This document shows, one piece after another, positions 60,391 through 64,000 of a stretch of DNA of 64,000 bases. Numbering within the stretch: the stretch's first letter is position 1; each line of letters starts with the position of its first letter. The stretch is from positions 2,151,644-2,215,643 of the forward strand of contig JAAOMT010000009.1 of NCBI GenBank assembly GCA_016748015.1, read 5' to 3'. The position numbers and the translations under genes were made by a program. The stretch is from Geosiphon pyriformis. Lineage: Eukaryota > Glomeromycota > Glomeromycetes > Archaeosporales > Geosiphonaceae. The notes beneath the pieces are model-generated. The model did not search any database and was not told the origin of the DNA. It worked only from the letters and a program-made list of their open reading frames with translations.

Positions 60391-62938
60391 GAATTATTAT
60401 TGTTATCATTGTCATTATAGATAGAATTAAAATTATTGTTGTTATTATTATTGAAATCTGAATTATGATTGAATTTTGATTTTGATTTTAATGTATATTT
60501 ATTGATTGGTTTTTCTTCTTTGGGAATTTAATAAATCATATACAGTAGTGAATTGTAAATAAAGTCACAATTGTTAAAATATTTAAAGTCACTAAGAATT
60601 AGATAATATTTACAGAGTCTAGTATTTAGTTGTTCTAAATATTGCTTTTGTTTTTTTTTAGTAAGTGCTAAATCTTTGTAATATTTATAAAATTGTTTTA
60701 GATTGTTCAGAATATTAATAAATGTATTTAAATTGAGAATAAAAATAGTTTTAACAAGTTTTGGTAAGTTGTTTTTGATAATAAGTATTTTGCTAAATAA
60801 AGTGTCTTTAATTTTGGCACTTGTTATTTGCCAGATTTTATTTTTGTCATTTAAATAATTATTTAAGTATGAAAGTACTTAGTTCTACATGATGTTAAAA
60901 GACAATTCTTGGCTTATTTAGTTATTTATAAGAATTATGTATTAACATAATACATTATATGTTTTTTTTTAACCAGAAATATTATTTCACATTTTTTTAT
61001 CAAATAGTGTTTTTCTACAAGTAAAACATGATTCATTGTCCTACTTTTCTTGTTATTTAAAATATTCAAAGTGTTTTTTATGACATAGTTTACAATAATA
61101 ATAAGTACATATCCAATAATCTTTCTTTGATAAGATCTAAGCTCCTATAAAAAAAAGCTTCTTCTTGTAGTCAATATATCTAAGTAGAATATAAAATAGT
61201 TTTTTTTTGGTTTCTATTAAATATGAAACATGTTAATCATTATTTGTTTCTTTTATAAAAGTGGTGGCTTAAAGTTCATATATTTTTTTCCTTTTCTTTT
61301 GTTATTTCAGGATAAAATTGGTAGTAGCTTATTGTGTTTGTTTTTAGATAGACTTTTCAAATAGGGTTTTTTTTCTTTTTTAAACTCAATTAATGGTAAT
61401 TGGATGGTAGTATTTGTTCTAAAATGGCTGCAGATAGCTAATACTCAAGTTTGCTGACTATTTTAACTGAATTTTAACTCTTGTATAATTTAGTTAAATA
61501 CAGTATTGGTCTTAAACAGCCAGTTATTATTAATTAAAACTTGTTATTATGTGGCTTCTATAACTAGAACTTTAATTGGTGTGATAATACTATTAACTTC
61601 GAAAGAAAAGTTATCAATTTTGCTAATAAGAGTTTTAATTATTCTATTAACTGTGATAATTTTGGTGCTAACAGTGCAATCAACTCAGCAATCTAATTGG
61701 TTTATGAATTGTTATGTAATAATACTGTCTGTTAATTCACTATTAAGAATTAGTTTAATAAAGTGGTCATTAACTTTGGTATTAATATACATGGCTATAA
61801 TGAATTTGGTATTAAGAATAGCTTCATTAAATAATAGAGTTTCTAATTGAATTTCCAATTCAAATGAAAAAATAGTAACTAGTAATTTATCTTCTGTAAT
61901 GATTGCTAATAGAATGTTGTTAATAAATAGTTGGTGGTTGGTTTCCAGATTGTTAGATAAGTTGTTTTTTGTTGCAGCCAGAATGCTTAAATAATTCTGG
62001 AAATTTGGGTTTTGGATGTACCCATTTCCCAAATTTTTTAGATGTAATTTTGAAGTCTGGCTTAATAAATTAAGGTTTAATTAGTGCATAATCATTACCA
62101 ATTTTCAATTCTGCTGAGTATAAGTAATTCTTAATCTTAAATTTCTAGTTAATATAAACACAGTAATTTGAAATGACATTTGGATTTATTGAGATTGATA
62201 AATTATTTGTGGCTATAATTGTTAATAAATTATTGATGCTAAAATTTAATAGACTAAAGGTACATATATAAATTGTTGTATTATTTAGAAGTAAAAAAAC
62301 TGATATAAATATAATCCTAATAATGAATTGTTAACATAATTCTAGATTTGAAATTTACAATTAGGATTTTAATATTGATTTTTTAATCATTGATTATTAA
62401 ATTTAGAGTAGCAATCTGTTTTTAAATAACTTTGTTTATCACAATAATAACAATTATGCATTTTTTGTTGTTATGGTTGATTTAATAATAACAATAATAG
62501 ATATAATTGATTTTGAAAACAATTAGAGTTTTCTTGATTATTACAACATTAAAAAAATTGATAAATTGCTTAATTGTTAGCCAAGTATTTCTTGATTTTT
62601 TAATTGATAGCTTTGCCAAATTGCTTTAATTTGGTATTTAATTTAGATAATTTGTTTATCATTAAGTTGCTTGGATATAATTGGTTTTGAGTTCAGCTAA
62701 TTCAAAATCTTTAACATGTGTAACTATATCTTAAAAAGTATTTGAATGTATTGAATATACTTATTGTAACAAGCTGCTATATAATCCACAAATAAACTGG
62801 TTTAAAATCTGGACTGCTGTAAAATAGTCAGCTTAAATTGTCTGAATTTGGTGCAGATTCTTGTAAAAGTATTCCAAGTAAGTAGTAATTACTTTAGTAT
62901 CACCTTATTTGATTGTAATAAAACTAGTTAATAGGCAA
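60391..62938 (-). pseudogene. Old gypsy element: protease and gag region (decayed)
   Basis: The protease is readable at 62032-61712: KFIIAMYINTKVNDHFIKLI and SIITYQLM parallel KAIMAMYTEAEVEEKTIHLI and SIITYQLM of the 1-2 kb element, with LNSE in place of LDHG/LDSG. A zinc knuckle remnant NCYYCDKQSYLKTDC lies at about 62422-62463, with Tyr for the conserved His. Gag capsid sequence continues towards 62.9 kb. The stretch 60.4-60.6 kb is Asn-rich. No frame survives. The gypsy 3' LTR at 62939 cuts it. Confidence 0.7.
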
Positions 62939-63767
62939 TGTTACAGGATGGTTTTCTTGTTATATTTAATTGCTGATATCCCGCTTTAATTGCAATCAGT
63001 CTTTCGTGAGTTCCTCAATTCTATTTGTGTGATAATGTCACTGTTACACTGAAGGCTTTTTTTTTACTGTTGCAATGTAAGTTATTCTTTAATTCTTGAT
63101 TGTTGTGTGTGTTTATGTACTCCTTCTCAGAGGCTGAACTGAAATCTACCCACTGTCTGGGGTCTTCTCTGAGGCTATCCTTGCAATTGCCTGATGTGTT
63201 TCTCTAATCTAGAAACACAGAATGTTAATGGTCTTTAGCGCTTTTCTAATTCTCACAATAAAGCTTTTATCAATTAGTAACAACATGAATAATCTTGATC
63301 AAGGATTATTCTTCCAAGGGATTCAGTTGATGAATGATAGTTTCATTCAATAAATAATACAAGTAAGTTTCTTAATACTTTGGGTTGTGATAGTTCCGTT
63401 TTAAATATTCTTTTTCATTTCTTTTTGATTTTTAAAGGTTTCTTGGGATATTTAATTTGAAAGTATGATTTGATAAGTTATGATTTTTATTACTTGATTG
63501 ATTCTTTCCCAATATTAAAACTACTGTATATATACATGTTTGTAGTTTTACGAGAAAATACTTTCTTTTTGATATTTCAACCTGGTGCTTGCTGCTATCA
63601 CCAGTTGGTGTTGACTGCTATTGTGAACTGGTGCTTGCCACTATCGCGAGATGGTGTTTGCTACTATGTTAATCATTACCTTTCTAAGATTATTACTGTG
63701 CTATATTATGATTGAATAGTTTGTATTATTTTTATGATTCTTTTTGCTAAATTCTTAAACCATAACA
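62939..63767 (-). repeat. 3' LTR of another gypsy element (body beyond right edge)
   Basis: About 829 bp, on the minus strand starting TGTTATGGTTTAAG and ending CCTGTAACA. Directly upstream on the minus strand is a purine tract (GAAAGGAGGGGATAA, 63782-63768) and the end of pol. A TATATATAC box lies near 63525. Assignment as LTR rests on ends and context, because the partner LTR is not in the window. Confidence 0.72.
63583..63674 (+). repeat. 23-bp tandem repeat, four units, inside the LTR
   Basis: Four units of exactly 23 bp starting at 63583, 63606, 63629 and 63652. Each begins TGGTG and contains CTGCTATC/CTACTATG-like blocks. They differ from each other at several positions. Confidence 0.8.
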
Positions 63768-63780
63768 TTATCCCCTCCTT

Positions 63781-64000
63781 TCAAGATTGAGCTCTGTCGA
63801 AATCGAAGTTAATTTCTTCATTAAATTCTAAGTTACTATAGTGGTTCAATACTGTGTTATTAATTTGTTGTTGTAATTCTTGAAATTGCGAGTTGGTAAG
63901 TCGTCCAATACTGTTGGTTGTTATTATGTTCATGGTTGGGTCCAACAATAATTTGTGACAGTTTTCAAATGCTTTGAAAATTCTGTAAACTGTTTTTGAA
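63781..64000 (-). CDS. Gypsy pol C-terminal tail (partial)
   Basis: An open frame from the window edge (first full codon at 63999) to a TGA at 63781-63783, 72 residues long. It reads KTVYRIFKAFENCHKLLLD, then a Gln/Asn-rich segment and ends EEINFDFDRAQS. It is the last part of an integrase-containing polyprotein, followed within a few bases by the polypurine tract and LTR. No stop interrupts it, so this element may be fairly young; the rest is outside the window. Confidence 0.68.
   Translation of the reverse strand, partial: SKTVYRIFKAFENCHKLLLDPTMNIITTNSIGRLTNSQFQELQQQINNTVLNHYSNLEFNEEINFDFDRAQS

Noticed and set aside
9300-62000. Alternative genetic code with TGA as Trp
   Set aside because: TGA often replaces Trp in element frames, but TAA and TAG interrupt them as well, only repeats show it, and the 39.6-kb host gene ends with TGA.
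63583-63674. CRISPR-like array
   Set aside because: Contiguous units without spacers, inside a eukaryotic LTR.

Overview
The window looks like a gene-poor, repeat-rich stretch of a nuclear genome from an early-diverging fungus. The best guess is an arbuscular mycorrhizal fungus (Glomeromycotina, Rhizophagus-like). The reasons are the very AT-rich background, host genes with many short GT-AG introns, the fungal gene set (EFL1, an Izh/ADIPOR receptor, a Pex24-type dysferlin-domain peroxin) and heavy nesting of decayed retroelements. The taxon is an inference; no rRNA or tRNA gene was seen.

Layout. 1-4.3 kb: 5' half of a Ty3/gypsy-type LTR retrotransposon on the minus strand (5' LTR, PBS, gag, protease, Cys-rich region, dUTPase), cut by the window edge. 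4.85-18.05 kb: an old minus-strand LINE split by a younger plus-strand LINE, which itself carries a 1.9-kb inverted-repeat LTR-derived insertion. 18.05-28.38 kb: an extremely AT-rich tract holding a full-length minus-strand LINE with 15-bp target-site duplications and a very young 5'-truncated LINE end. 28.4-40.8 kb: a higher-GC host island with a possible ghost gene, EFL1 (18 exons), a divergent Izh/ADIPOR gene (10 exons), a dysferlin-domain peroxin gene (3 exons) and an unrecognised 4-exon gene. 42.3-64 kb: a second repeat cluster in which an old dUTPase-bearing gypsy element is split by a full-length LINE (itself split by a TRIM-like LTR element), by a 5'-truncated LINE, and by the 3' LTR of another gypsy element running off the right edge.

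The host genes work independently: EFL1 in 60S ribosome maturation, Izh/ADIPOR as a membrane receptor or hydrolase, the peroxin in ER/peroxisome membrane biology. The repeats form a stratigraphy that can be read from target-site duplications and from host reading frames restored when an insert is removed. Most element stop codons fit C-to-T or G-to-A transitions (conserved Gln to stop, Trp to stop, catalytic Asp to Asn), so the repeats look mutationally silenced. The most unusual items are the dUTPase plus Cys-rich module between protease and reverse transcriptase in the gypsy elements, and an LTR-derived unit with an internal inverted junction present at two loci.
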